From contig JAFEVB010000002.1 of the NCBI GenBank assembly GCA_032629725.1, forward strand, positions 744,001 to 808,000: a stretch of 64,000 bases of DNA, in the 5' to 3' direction. The notes under the pieces were generated by a model. The model had not been told where the DNA came from, did not search any database, and was given only the letters and a program-made list of their open reading frames with translations. Each line of letters opens with the position of its first letter. The first letter of the stretch is position 1. The stretch is from Gremmenia infestans. Taxonomy: Eukaryota > Ascomycota > Leotiomycetes > Helotiales > Hamatocanthoscyphaceae. Shown here in pieces: positions 36,238 through 48,161 of the stretch. The translations under genes and the position numbers were made by a program.

Positions 36238-36509
36238 AGGGGCATTATTGGTGTTGGGAGTAGATAACTAAGGTGTCAACTGTGGATCTTGGTTTATGCA
36301 GACCATATACGGATGGTGATTTCCTGTGCCATTTTTCTTTCTCGTCATCACAGATTGGATATGTACAGTACACTGGAGCATGTGGTAACTACGGGTTCCG
36401 AGTGTTCTAGGGGCAGAAGGTGTGTGTTGGATGATGGATATGCTCTGGAACTTGTATATCATGAAGCCCAGAGGATCTAGAAATTATGAGCCAATATACC
36501 CATGCCACC

Positions 36510-38383
36510 CTATAACCTGAATCTGAATCCTTTCTTCTCCGCCTCCGTGACGCCTGAATTGATCGCCCCCTCCACAAAAATCCCCCGGTCCAATTTCTTA
36601 TTCAGCCTAATAAGAATAATTCTCAGCGCCAACGCCCCCAAAATTGCCATCGTACTCATAGCACAGTTTACGCTCATCGCCACCACATATCTCGGGGCTA
36701 CAGTACAAATTATCAGCTTCATCCAATGATTCCAATCCCTTCCCAAGACATGAATGAATCACTTACCAGCAGATGGGGGATACATATAACTCGCATAAAT
36801 CGAACTCGTATTACTGATCGCATTGACAAACGCGAGGGTCGCAGCGCGCTTTGCTGGCGGCCGGGGAATCGAGTTACTGATCCATGCTAGTGAAACGACG
36901 TAGCCGCTGTAGACACCGGGGACCATTATCATCATGGCGACGTAGCGGGGGGCTGTGGTCGTGGTGGCTGCGGCGAGGATGAAGGCGAAGACTGCGAAGC
37001 AGAGGGGGATGGCGATGTGGAGGAAACGCTCGCCGGTTTTATCTGCATAGAGTTAGGTAGATATTCATAGACAAAGTGTTTGAACCTGGTTGCAGAATGC
37101 AGAAGACTTACCGGCGTGCCATGAGTTGAGGAAGGTGGTTATGACGGCCAGTACGTACGGTGGCGCTGTCAGAAGAAGTGTATCGACGTCGTTGTATTTG
37201 AGAGTTTCTACCACGGTACTGGGAACTGTTAGAATTTATGAAAAAGTTGAGAGGGGAATTCAAAATACTTACGGGAAGAAGTTCGTGACTGATCCAGATG
37301 CAACAATACCGAAGAGCATAACCATCAAAACATAAGTTTTGGGATCCAAAACCGAAAGTTTCATGCCCTCTTTGAAAGACTGATGTTTCGAGTCCGACCA
37401 ATCTTCCTGACCAATGTCTTCTTCAAGACGCCACACAGCTAATTGCCGCTCTTCCTCTGTTAACCATCCCGTTGTTGCCGGGAAATTCGGTAGGATGAAG
37501 AACGAAGCAGTGGCGATTACTATCGTTATAGCCCCCTCAATTATAAAAAGCCAACGCCAAGCTCGTAGTCCTCGAGCGCCATCCAAACCTGATTTGATGC
37601 CGGCTGTGATGAGGCCCGAGAATGCTCCACTGATCAGAGCCCCAGAGTAGAAGATTGCGGTCCGGAATCCGAGTTCTTGGCGAGTGTACCAACAGGAGAG
37701 ATAGTAGAGACATCCGGGCTGGGAGTGACTGTTAGTACTTGCACCTTTGTTCCCGCATCAGTAGACTTACAAAGTAAGCTGCCTCAACGAAACCCAGCAT
37801 AAACCGACAGGCAATTAGCCCTCCATAGCTCTGACATGCTGCCGTGCAAGTCGATATCACACCCCATACAACCATGCAAGCTGGAAGATAGATCCCTGGC
37901 TTTCCGATCTTGTTCATGAAGAGGTTGGACGGGATTTGCATGAGCAGGTATCCGACGAACAGAATGCTCACGGAGGTCTGCAATGAATTAGTATCTAGTG
38001 AATCGAAAGTCAACGAAGGAGGTGCAGCTGACCTGGAACTGGGTGCCCTTCAACTTCAAGTCCGGAATGATACCAGCCAGTTTCGCAGCAGCAATATTGT
38101 TGCGATCTAGATAGTTCATAATGTACATGAGCACAATCATGGGCATCAGCCTCATATCGATCTTCCGCTTCAATTTACGCTCGATCGAAATTCGTTGTTC
38201 TGGAGTCATGTTCCGCACGTATTCAGGAGGCTCGAAAGCTGGTCTGGCGTCGTTCGCAACTGTGGTACCTTGAACGTCTTTTCCGTTATTGTCCACATGT
38301 TGGATCTGGTCCTTATCATCTGATCCAGACTCTATGTCTGCACCGGCCAAGCCGAGCTCGTAAGTCTCCCTGGCAGTCGCCAT
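36510..38383 (-). CDS. MFS permease, allantoate/anion-cation symporter (Dal5) type
   Basis: Twelve-helix plasma-membrane transporter. A hydrophilic acidic N-terminus (to about residue 70) precedes TM1, RLMPMIVLMYIMNYLDRNN, the signature opening of the ACS/Dal5 family. QTSVSILFVGYLLMQIPSN follows as TM2, and WRWLFIIEGAITIV and NFP lie mid-protein. Six introns are visible, at about 38033-37983, 37772-37721, 37271-37217, 37110-37046, 36769-36700, among others. The end is a basic EKKGFRFRL tail at TAG 36510. Members import allantoate, nicotinate, pantothenate, biotin precursors or other organic anions with protons; the substrate cannot be read from sequence. Its 3' end is 272 bp from the 3' end of DNMT5. 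Confidence 0.9.
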
Positions 38384-39216
38384 TATTAGCCACTATCGCC
38401 CTCTGATTGGGGATATTGCAAAAAGTGCGAAGAGGAAAAGAATTTGAGGCAAATTGGAATGAACTGAGTTGAGCGGAACGGCGGGGTAGGAAGGGATTAT
38501 ATACCTAGATGGGAAGGATTACCTAGGTGCTGCCCGTGGGGTGACTTTTCTACTTCGTATAAAGCTACGACATCGATCATGGGGAAAGGGGGAAGGGGGA
38601 AGGGTGGGGTGGAAAGGCGGGCGGGAGCGGGGATTTATTAAGACCCGAGCTTTCCCCATGATTTAGCCAGCCAATTGGGTTATTATAATTCGTTTCAGGG
38701 GTCATTTACTCCGCGGCGGGGTACTCCCGGGGTAGCGTCGAACTGCCCGCTGCTTGACCGCCGCTCACAACAAACGCATGAGTCGTACAATGATCAGCAA
38801 CGGGTTTTGCCCGATCCAAATCGATCAAGAACACAGAGGAGCTGGGAGGGAAGGGGAGATATCAGATCATCAAGGAGAGATAGAAGTCGTAATTCGCATA
38901 GTACTAAGTAGGACAAAAGATTGGTGTTTTTGATCACTCAGGCTACGGGCAATTTGAGGGGGAAAAGCTGCCCAGGACGGGAGATCCGCAATTGGGCTAT
39001 CATTCTACGATGCCGATACATTGCCGAAAAAGGAAATTGACAAATAGAAATTGAAAAGCTAGTAATTATCAGGTAAAGACCATAATTTTTCGGGGAGATC
39101 TTGGTCCACTTGATAATCAGAAAATAAACAAAAAACAGTTCAAAACTACTTGTAACACCACCAGTGCACTGAGTTGTGATGGCACGCGACAACTGTAACT
39201 GTGTTTGGATCGCAGA
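38384..39216. other. Intergenic, promoter of the Dal5-type gene
   Basis: No supported ORF. A G-rich stretch of GGGGAAGGG type lies near 38580-38625. Confidence 0.6.
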
Positions 39217-39876
39217 TCAAAGCTTGGATTTGGAGACTAAAAGCTTCTGAAGACCTTCCTTGAGGCTGTTGCTCATACCGTTCGCCGCAGGCCGACCACT
39301 CTCCCTGTCGACGAAGACATGAATCAGTTCTCCTACTGACTTAACATCCTCAACACCTTGCTCAAAGAGGGCAACCTCATATGTGACACTGCTCTTTCCT
39401 AGCCTGTTGACTCGAAGTCCAAGGTCCGCAACAGCTGGAAAGGCTATACTGCCGAAGAAATCGCTGTGAGTGTGTACCACGAGCCCGTATTGAGGGGACG
39501 TAGGAGGGTGTCGTGCGCACTCCTGGATGAGATATGTGTTGACAACGGAGTCGTATCTGAGGAAGTCAGTACGAGTCAATGCAGCCAATTCTTCGACAGG
39601 AAATAGACTTACAGGAAGTTGTAGACGCTGTTGTTCATATGATCATCTGTAACAAGGCATTTTAGCTTGATCCTCATGAGCAGCAGTGTCATGGGAGCTG
39701 CGGCATATTGTTGATTTTTATTGAGCCTTTCGGAGCACAACCTCTGGAGATGTCTCCCCACGCAAGGCATGCATATTCCAGGAATAGAAGAATATCTTAC
39801 ACATATCATTATCAGACCTGACAAAGGTATTAGCGGCGGCCACAAGACATATTAGAGCATGGATCGAACGTGCCAT
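39217..39876 (-). CDS. Hotdog-fold thioesterase (4HBT/YbgC type), start uncertain
   Basis: Rebuilt from three exons. Exon 1 ends VRSDNDM + T at a GTAAGA donor near 39794; exon 2 begins AT GAT CAT ATG. Joining them gives SDNDMYDHMNNSVYNFLYD, the catalytic-helix signature of hotdog acyl-CoA thioesterases (D-x-D/x-Y-x-H-x-N-N). A second short intron near 39557-39613 follows NFL. The last exon reads YDSVVNTYLIQECARH through SSVTYEVALFEQG to the stop at 39217. From ATG 39876 the N-terminus is only about 27 residues (MARSIHALICLVAAANTF) and may be incomplete; an additional 5' exon is possible. Probable role is hydrolysis of acyl-CoA thioesters, substrate unknown. Confidence 0.75.
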
Positions 39877-40328
39877 CTTGTCCTATACTCAAGGATGTAA
39901 GGATAGTCTTTCCTCTTTCGGCCCTTCAGTTCTCTGTGAGACATCGTGTTGGCGGTGCACGTGCTCGTAAGGTTGATCAATTTGAAGAATGGCGAGGCTC
40001 TTCCAAAGGTTTAAAAGAAAGTTGACTTTCAAGGTTGCTTCTGGTGAATTATAATCATCATTCTCGCGTGATATTGCGGCCTTGCAGATATAAACTTGGA
40101 GGTTGTAAGAAAGTTCCCGAGGCAAATGGTGATTTCCAAAACGGGCACTAGTGGCTAGCAGTAATTCTGCCGTGTTTGACCGCCTGTGAGCGGGTATTTT
40201 CCAAATCTTTATTGTAATTCAAACTCCCTCTTCCAAGTGCAAGATTCTTGCAAGAATACATCCCGCTGGCTCCCTCACCGTCTATTATCGCCTTCCTCGC
40301 CCGGCGAGCTGCAGCTCGGGTTTCCACA
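39877..40328. promoter_or_regulatory. Divergent promoter region
   Basis: 452 bp between the thioesterase start and the pseudouridine synthase start. It may also hold a missing 5' exon of the thioesterase. No named site. Confidence 0.4.
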
Positions 40329-41758
40329 ATGGCGCTCGTTGAGGTGCCTGCCGCTATAATCGGCATGCCTCCTCTTGAAGATGTGAAGCCTTTTGAAGAA
40401 GCCCCTTCTGTGGTTATTACTCCTTGTGACCCCTGGCCCCGGCCATACTTTCTCGAGAACGGTTTGCGACGTGTTGCGCCATATCATTACACGTATAATA
40501 CGTACTGCAAAGAGAGGTGGAGGGGAAGAGAATTGTTGGACATTTTCTCAAGTGAGTTTCGGGATCGGCCACTGGAATACTATGTAGGTACTGCTACCTC
40601 AGGAAACGAAGCTTATCGTGCTAACAATCTTAGAAAGATGCAATAGAACGCGGGGCGGTAGTTGTCAATGGTAAGCCCGTACCTACGCCGAATCAAATTG
40701 TCAAGAATGGAGACGTTATATCCCACACACTACATCGACACGAACCCCCGGTCACCGCACTTCCCATATCTGTACTACACGAAGACGACGATATGATCGT
40801 TATAAATAAGCCTTCTGGGGTTCCAGTGCATCCCGCCGGCCGCTACAACTTCAATTCGGTTGTTGAGATTATGCGGGCCGAGAGAGGACACAGTTGGAAC
40901 CCCTTGCCGTGCAATAGACTCGATCGGTTGACTAGTGGCGTTATGTTCATCGGCAAGAACCCAAAAGCTGCCGAGAAACTGAGCATGCAGATTCAGAAGC
41001 GGACTGTCCGCAAAGAGTACATTGCTCGAGTCCGAGGAGAATTTCCTGACAAAGAAGTTGTCTGCAATATGCCAATCTTACAGATATCACCGAAGCTTGG
41101 TCTGAATCGCGTACGCGCAAATGGGAAGGCGGCTCGGACAGTATTTAAGAAGTTAGCTTACTATCCACCCGCAGCCAAACATGTTGCAGAAGCATCGACT
41201 TCGGATGGAGCTGTTCATGAAGCAGCGCCTGTACCCGCGGATGAAGGGTATTCGATTGTAAGATGCCTCCCTGTGACCGGCAGGACACACCAATTGCGAG
41301 TTCACCTACAATATCTAGGTCATCCAATCGCAAATGATCCAATTTATGCCAATCAACGTGTATGGGGATCCAATTTGGGTGCAAACGATGGCGACGGCTC
41401 TCAAGATACAGACGAGGACATCATCACTCGGCTTTCTCGGATGGGAAAATCAGAGGTTGCGGATGCTGTGGCGTATCACGATGAGCTGGTTGACGAATAC
41501 AACAAAAAGAAGGCTGAAAAGATGTCAGGAGAGCTTTGTGATGTTTGTCAAACCCCGCTCTACACCGATCCTGGGCAGCAGGAACTTTCTTTATGGTTAC
41601 ACAGCCTCAGGTACGAAGACGCCGGTGGATCTTGGAGCTATATCAGCCCACTTCCATCATGGGCCTTACCTCCTGATGGAGTTGATGGACCAACAGAAGT
41701 TGGAGGGATGGACGCGCTAGTTCAGGTTGTGAAAGATGAGAATCCAGAGATTGCATAG
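40329..41758 (+). CDS. RluA-family RNA pseudouridine synthase (Rib2/Pus8-Pus9 type)
   Basis: Isomerises uridine to pseudouridine in RNA; yeast relatives modify position 32 of cytoplasmic (Rib2/Pus8) or mitochondrial (Pus9) tRNAs. One 51-nt class intron at about 40584-40634 separates EYY from KDAIERGAVVVNGKPV, the S4-like segment. The catalytic motif is CNRLDRLTSGVMFIGKN, whose Asp is the conserved nucleophile; GRTHQLRVHLQYLGHPI completes the domain. A C-terminal CDVC pair (about residue 405) lies before LWLHSLRYE. No deaminase domain is present, unlike yeast Rib2. ATG 40329 (CACAATGG) is chosen; an upstream in-frame extension begins only with TTG. About 459 residues. Confidence 0.93.
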
Positions 41759-42413
41759 ATGTAAACATGCGAGTCAACAGTCTTGCATATAATCGGCGAA
41801 GCAGTATCTAGTCGCTTTATTCTCTTTCTAATGCACGAGGTGGCCCGTCATCCGCTGGCCGCTGTGCTTCAAAAGATAGACACTTCAATTCTGAAGCCTC
41901 AGTGCGGCTTCTATATGCTGCATTCCGTGGTAGTATGAGTGCGTCTTTTGCTTCTGGGGAATACCGAAACTACCCGATGTACTGCACTGTACGTCTCGAA
42001 CTGGATTTCGAAATGATGCATTTCAAACGCGGCACCCAAAAGTGAGGGATCTCTGCAGGTGTATATATGGAGGTCAAAATCTCAGAAGTTTGGGAGGCTC
42101 TATACCCACTGAAGAATTAGCAATTGCTATTGTGAGTATCGTGTGCTATAGATTTACTAAACCACCCCCCTTTTCAACACCCATAGTTCGTATCTTGTGA
42201 GGTCTCGAAAGTTACACATCACATATTCAATCTGGCTTGAACCCCAAGAAAGCACTCATCATGGGAATTAATTGAATAACATGTGGGGTAGATGAGGGGT
42301 ATATGAGACCCATAGTAAACGTGACCCCGCGTAGTCTTTATTAGAGTCGCGTCTCGTGTCGCACTAATGACTTCTGCCACAACTCAACACCGCGATTCTT
42401 AACCATCGCCCAG
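41759..42413. other. Intergenic between two plus-strand genes
   Basis: 655 bp with no supported ORF; contains the promoter of the SNF2 gene. Confidence 0.6.
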
Positions 42414-45400
42414 ATGTCGCATCTAGCCCAGGCAGAAGGGTATGAAGAGGAACAAACAGAAGATGAAGATGCATTTGAGAGCAGGAACGGGAGAGGCAAG
42501 GCCGTGGTAAGCACCGATGATTACATTAAGAGTTCGCCTTCACTACCCTTCACTCCGCTTTATACTAACAAGTTAATAGGAATTGTGGGGATGCCTGCCG
42601 GAACTGATTCCGATTCTGATGTCGAGATCACAGATATCAGACCATCGAATCTGAGTAAAGGGAAGAGGAAGGTCGGAGAGAAAGTCCAGTGGTCAGACGA
42701 CGAGAGCGATAACGCGTATGAAAAATTCAAGAACAGGAAGGCGACGAAGAGGAAGAAAACCGCCGCTACGAACAAAAAGATAAAGGCCAAAGCCAAAGAT
42801 GCTGCGACGGTTACGAAGAAAGCCAAAGCCAATGGCGAACCAGCCAAGAAGAAGGAGAGAATGTGGGGAGACGAGTCGGATGACGGGATGATGGACGACA
42901 ATGTCCCGCTTTATATCATTAATCGACGGAAAGATTTCGATCATAAGCACGAGCAATTAGCTGAGGCTGGTCTCCAGCTTCCTCCCAACTACGAAGACGT
43001 CTATTTCTCCGACGACGAAAGGCTTGTAGATCTCCAAGAACGACCTGATTTTCCAGACACCGTAGAGCAATCTCAGCCATACAAAGATATCGAGCTTCCA
43101 CATTCCCTTGGAGTCATCCCTGCTTCAATCGCACAATATTTGAGAGGCTATCAGGTCGAAGGCGTGGCGTTTCTCCATGAGCTGTTTGTCTATCAAAAGG
43201 GCGGCATCCTCGGCGACGATATGGGATTAGGTAAGACTGTGCAAGTTGCTGCATTCCTGACAGCGGCGTTTGGAAAGACCGGTGATGAAAGAGACGCAAA
43301 GCGAATGCGCAAAATGAGAAGAGCGCCGAGCAAGCCTTGGTACCCACGAGTCCTAATTGTCTGTCCGGGATCCCTAATACAGAATTGGAAGAATGAGTTA
43401 GAACGTTGGGGGTGGTGGCACGTCGACAAATTTCACGGTGATGCCCGGGAAAAAATCGCTGTGATTGAAAGTGCAAAGTCTGGCCGGCTAGAAATCACCA
43501 TCACTACCTATACAACTTACAAGAACCACAAGGATGAGATCAACATGATCAAATGGGACTGTGTAGTTGCGGATGAATGCCATCAACTTAAAGAGCGGTC
43601 ATCGCAGATTACTCAGGCCATGGATGAGGTCAATGCCCTATGTAGAATTGGACTTACAGGTACTGCTATTCAAAACAAGTATGAGGAGCTTTGGACTTTA
43701 CTAAACTGGACAAATCCTGGACGATTTGGCCCCTTATCGACTTGGAAATCAAGTATTAGTGAGCCTCTCAGAACGGGACAATCGTAAGCTATTATACCCT
43801 GTTTCGTCCTATAATGCTAACAAATATAGTCACGATGCCACATATCATCAGCTGAAGAATGCAAGAGAAACTGCGGAGAAGCTCGTTAATAACCTTCTCC
43901 CTGAGTTCTTTCTGCGTCGTATGAAAAGTCTTATTGCTCACCAGCTTCCGAAAAAGACTGATAAAGTCGTCTTTTGCCCGCTCACTGAACTACAAGAGAG
44001 CGCCTATGAACAGTTTCTTGGGAGCGATGCCGTCCAATGTGTCAAAAACTCTACTGAACTTTGTGAATGTGGTTCGGGAAAGAAAGCTGGATGGTGCTGT
44101 AATGTTTATGTCCCTGATTCTAATACAAAGTGGCAGGTAAGTAAGCTGCCTCAGACCAAAATACGATAAATTAATCATATACAGTCTTTAGTCTTTCCCG
44201 TAATCACAACACTCCAAAAACTATCAAATCATCTTGCTCTCCTCATTCCAAATTCAGGAGATCAAAGTGACAAACAGCAACGTGACTTGGATTTTCTCCA
44301 ACAGATGGTTCCGGATCGCTGGAAGGAGCTTTATGCAAACAGGGACTCGTTATCCAACCTTTCGAATCCAGATTTCTGTGGCAAGGTATGACATATCCAG
44401 ACGTTTTCGTATCCCACTCGTTCGGCTTTAATTTCAAATCACAGTGGAGGATTTTGAAGAAACTCCTGAAATTTTGGCATGAGAATGGCGACAAAGTTCT
44501 CATATTTTCTCACAGTGTCAAGTTGCTCAAGATGCTGCAGCATTTGTTCAACAACACAAGCTACAACGTCAGCTTCCTCAGCGGTTCAATGCCAAACGAA
44601 GATCGCCAGACCACCGTTGATGATTTCAACACCGATCCACGACAATTTGTGTTCCTGATCTCAACTAAAGCAGGAGGTAAGTGAATCGTTTATGCCATAT
44701 CTCCTACTTACATCATTAGGTGTCGGTCTAAATATTACGAGTGCAAACAAAGTAGTCATCTTCGACCCAAACTGGAACCCAAGTTATGACCTCCAAGCTC
44801 AAGATCGAGCATACCGTATAGGTCAGCTTCGGGATGTTGAGGTTTTCAGGTTGGTGTCCGCAGGTACCGTTGAAGAGATCGTATACGCTCGTCAAATATA
44901 TAAACAGCAGCAAGCCAACATCGGATACAATGCGTCCACGGAACGTCGATATTTCAAAGGCGTCCAGCATGCCAAGCAGCAAAAAGGCGAGATATTCGGT
45001 CTAGACAATCTACTTACCTTCCACGCGGACAATATCGTTCTCCGCGACATTGTCAACAAAACGAATGTAGCAGAAGCAAAACGCGGTGTGGACATCCTTG
45101 AGATGAATATGGACGATGCTGCAAATGATGAAGACAATCCGCTGAAAGTCGACGATGACGACAACGGCAATGGGGCTATGAGCCAGCTCGTTGCCCTAAT
45201 CGAAAAGGGAGAAGATCTCAAGAAGAAGAAAGTAAAACACAAACCGAAGACAAACACTATACAAGGCATTTTAGCTGCAGCAGGTGTTCAGTACACACAC
45301 GAGAATTCCGAAGTCGTAGGATCATCCAAAGTCGAAGCAGAGCTTAGTCGCCGCGCCCAAGAAACAGGTAATGATGTCGATTATGGCGAAGAGAGGCTTT

Positions 45401-45909
45401 TTGCCGAATCACAGTCTTTTTCATCAGATCCAGGTAGGATCCAGTACCAGTACCATCCACCGAAGGATGTGATGATGAAACAATTCTGTACCATGGCGAA
45501 GACATTTGGTTTTTCTAGTGCAACGGAATTTGCGCTGGTTGTTGAGGGATGGACGCAAAAGCAGAGGACGGACTGTCTGGAGAGGTTCTATTTGAAGAGG
45601 AAGGAGAGGATGGTCGATTTAGAAGCTGGAAATCAGCCTGAGATGGTGTATCCTTCTGAGGCGGGAACTCAGAACAGGGCTGGACTTGGTGATGAAACGG
45701 ATGATGATATGAATAATGATATGGTCGATATTGTTCCTGCAGATGGCATTGGAGTAGAAAATCAGGCAGATGAGGATTTGCTGGCTGATATTCTCGAAGA
45801 ACCTCACATAGATCGTGGGACGGATCAGCTGTCACGATCCGAGAGAACTGGAGCCGGGGGTCCGATTAGGGACGATGAAGAAACGGACGATGATGATGAC
45901 GAGCTATAG
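42414..45909 (+). CDS. SNF2-family ATPase, ERCC6L2 (Rad26-like) type
   Basis: DNA-dependent ATPase of the ERCC6L2 group (DNA repair/translocase). An acidic/basic disordered N-terminus precedes Snf2 lobe 1: LRGYQVEGVAFL, GGILGDDMGLGKTVQVAAFL (Walker A), VADECHQLK (DECH box) and GLTGTAIQN. A Cys cluster CECGSGKKAGWCC follows. Lobe 2 has VLIFSHSVKLL, KAGGVGLN and QAQDRAYRIGQ. IYKQQQANIGYNASTERRYF and KGEIFGLDNLLTF match the ERCC6L2 post-helicase segment. Introns: 43784-43830, 44137-44184, 44386-44444, 44677-44719. The C-terminus ends in an acidic EETDDDDDEL. ATG 42414 gives the longest frame, but a good intron (42507-42579) would put the start at ATG 42591. Human ERCC6L2 acts in transcription-coupled and end-joining repair. 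Confidence 0.93.
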
Positions 45910-46180
45910 CAATGATACCCCAGGATAGGCGATCGGATTGATATGTTATGGCCCCTCGTATTTCTTGGTCCACTCCTCGAGGTAAGTCACTGAAATCTTC
46001 CAAATTTGAGTGCCATACAAATCGATACTGATTGTGGTCGCCAAAATGCAGAAGTTGAGTTGGCTGCGGTGTATAAAAAGCAATATATCTTTGCCTCCTA
46101 TGCAATTATGCTATTCTTCTTACTCGACTAAAAGGGTATCCCGGAATGTCCTCCCATATACAAGAAGTGTACATAACTAT

Positions 46181-47223
46181 CTAGTCACTGTTCGACTCAT
46201 CCTCACTTCGAGCCTTCATCTCCTTCAACCCGCGGCCTTTGCCCTTTCCACCACCCCGCTTCCCCTTAACACCCTTACCCCTCAACCCAATAGGGACCTC
46301 CTTCCTCACCTCCCCGTTTTCAAACAAGACGCCGATATCGGCTCTTCGGCCCACAGCCTTCTTCCACAAGTTCTTCTCGATCGAACCCTCGGCATCGCCT
46401 TCTGTCACAACATCACCCTTCTCGTTTCGAGACCAGTTGATCTTGTCGTTGGCTGCCATGACGGAGCGGAGGTTAAGGTAGATGGATACATCGGCGTCAG
46501 ATGAGGCCTTAATCTCAGTGCCATCTTCGTCCACCTTGATAGAAGCGAAGTGCAGGTAGGCTTGTCCACCTGCTCGCTTAATGCCTCCAGATGCGAGAAT
46601 CAAAGGGTAGTTGGCGTACGAGGTCTCGTAGACAACCATTTCTGGGAGATCCTCGGTGGTGGTTGTGAGAGGTGTGAGTTTGCCTGTGGTGGTGGGTGTA
46701 GGGGGTGTTGCCTGGGATGGAGACAGGCGGATGAGGTAGTCCGACTCATCTGCGTTTTCAGCATCAGACTCGGCGTTTAGCTTCAAGGCAAAGCGGGATT
46801 TGGAGGCGGGTGAGGCAATCAGGTCTTGGAGTTCGGAAAATGTGACTTCGAGGGAGGTGAGGTTTGCTTTTTGAAGCTGAAGGATATCATTAGTTTGTGG
46901 ACGATATTGGCGTTTCCTTGAAAACTCACAACTTCTTCACACTCGACCCAGCCTTCAGCGTCAGCCACGAGCTTCTCATCCCCTTCCTCTTGCTCCTCGC
47001 CTTCTTTCACAGTTCTCTTCAAAACCCAGGTCAGGGCCTTGGAAATCTGCACCTCTCGCTCTTCAACCACGCTGTATCCCCGACCTCTGCCCTTGCCCTT
47101 TACAACACTTCCACCGTGCTTGCTTCGGCCATGGCGGGAGTTGTTTCCAGACACGGGAGAAGGGGGCATAATGCCGCCATCGAGAGAAAGGCCTTGGAGA
47201 GGTTGCATAACTGCTGCTGCCAT
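46181..47223 (-). CDS. Tpt1/KptA-fold protein, catalytic residues apparently lost
   Basis: Resembles tRNA 2'-phosphotransferase, which removes the splice-junction 2'-phosphate using NAD+. The fold is traced by QISKALTWVL, DAEGWVECEEV (the GWV block), LQKANLTSLEVTFSELQDLI, KSRFALKL, DYLIR, LILASGGIKRAGGQAYLHFAS and VVTEGDAEGSI. At canonical catalytic sites it differs: the Arg-His pair (usually LLRHGA) reads VLKRTV at residues 69-70, the HGT block reads YET, the QGHS after DYLIR is replaced, and the Arg of the RxD/CxVxIYVD segment reads SSDADVSIYLNL. One intron (about 46879-46930). A Gly/Lys/Arg-rich tail (GKGVKGKRGGGKGKGRG) ends the protein. It is likely non-catalytic or repurposed, by inference. 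Confidence 0.78.
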
Positions 47224-48161
47224 TTTGAATAAAAATGTGGTTTGTTTGTAGAAGAACTGGTTTGGAAATTGGGTATGTATATTTGAGATAAGACAGATAT
47301 CGAGAAAAAGGAAGTATGAAGGGACAGAGGAAAGTACAGAAGTGGGTAGGAACAGTGGATATATAACATAGACCCCGCAGGTGGAGATATACGGTGAGAC
47401 ACGTCTGCTGCTCCTTGGAGGGGTAATCAACAGACAAACAGACTCTGGACTTGCAGCAAGTACGGAGTACGACCTTGCAATTAACCATTGCATAAAATCA
47501 GGCGTATCTGCATGTCTTTCATAGGCATCTGTCACTCTGTTTCTCATCCCAAGTGGGGTGTTTTGAGAAGGGACCGCAGTAGCAGGTACATAGCGGTGTG
47601 GAGTCCCTGTATTGTACAACACAGCATATATTCCAGCGGCTCGACCCGCAGATGGACGCGTGCTAGATTCTCATGCGCCCGTTCCAGATTCTGCGGGGCT
47701 TTGCAGCGTCAATTCCCTGAGCTTGACTGAAGGGCGAGAGCTCTGGTGGCTGGGAAGGAGCGGTGTACTGGGCGCTAAGAGGAAGTAGGTCACGTGTCCG
47801 CCCCTTTTCTGCACATATGGCGCTTTTCGTTGGGTCGGAGTTGCTAGGCGGCGATTGACGATGCTAGCTTGTATGCGGACTTGGTTAGAGGTAGCTGCGT
47901 TGTTCTTTTTGGATATGCAGATCATCTTAAATGTACGAATTATTCAAGTGTTGGTCGAGGCGCAAAGAGGGGTAGTAACCAAAATAAACTCGAATTGTGG
48001 ATATTTAGAAAGCATCTCCGATCAGTGACGGGTCTGCTTGGTGATCTGGTATCTGGATAGCTTCAGGGTCCAGGATGGAAGAGGCAGCTCAAAGACGAGA
48101 TTACCTCTAAATTTCTACGCAATTCTATGGATGTATGTAAGTCTTTTCTCATCTAAGATAC
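47224..48161. other. Intergenic, 0.9 kb
   Basis: Promoter side of the Tpt1-like gene and 3' side of the MFS gene. One TACGGAGT motif at 47461-47468. No supported ORF. Confidence 0.55.

Noticed and set aside
40248..40328. N-terminal extension of the RluA gene with an Arg-rich, mitochondrial-like sequence
   Set aside because: It begins with TTG, not ATG; the strong-context ATG is at 40329. A dual-targeting story is not supported.
28823..45909. DNMT5 and ERCC6L2-like ATPase as a two-gene chromatin system
   Set aside because: Three unrelated genes (permease, thioesterase, pseudouridine synthase) lie between; nothing beyond proximity supports a joint function.
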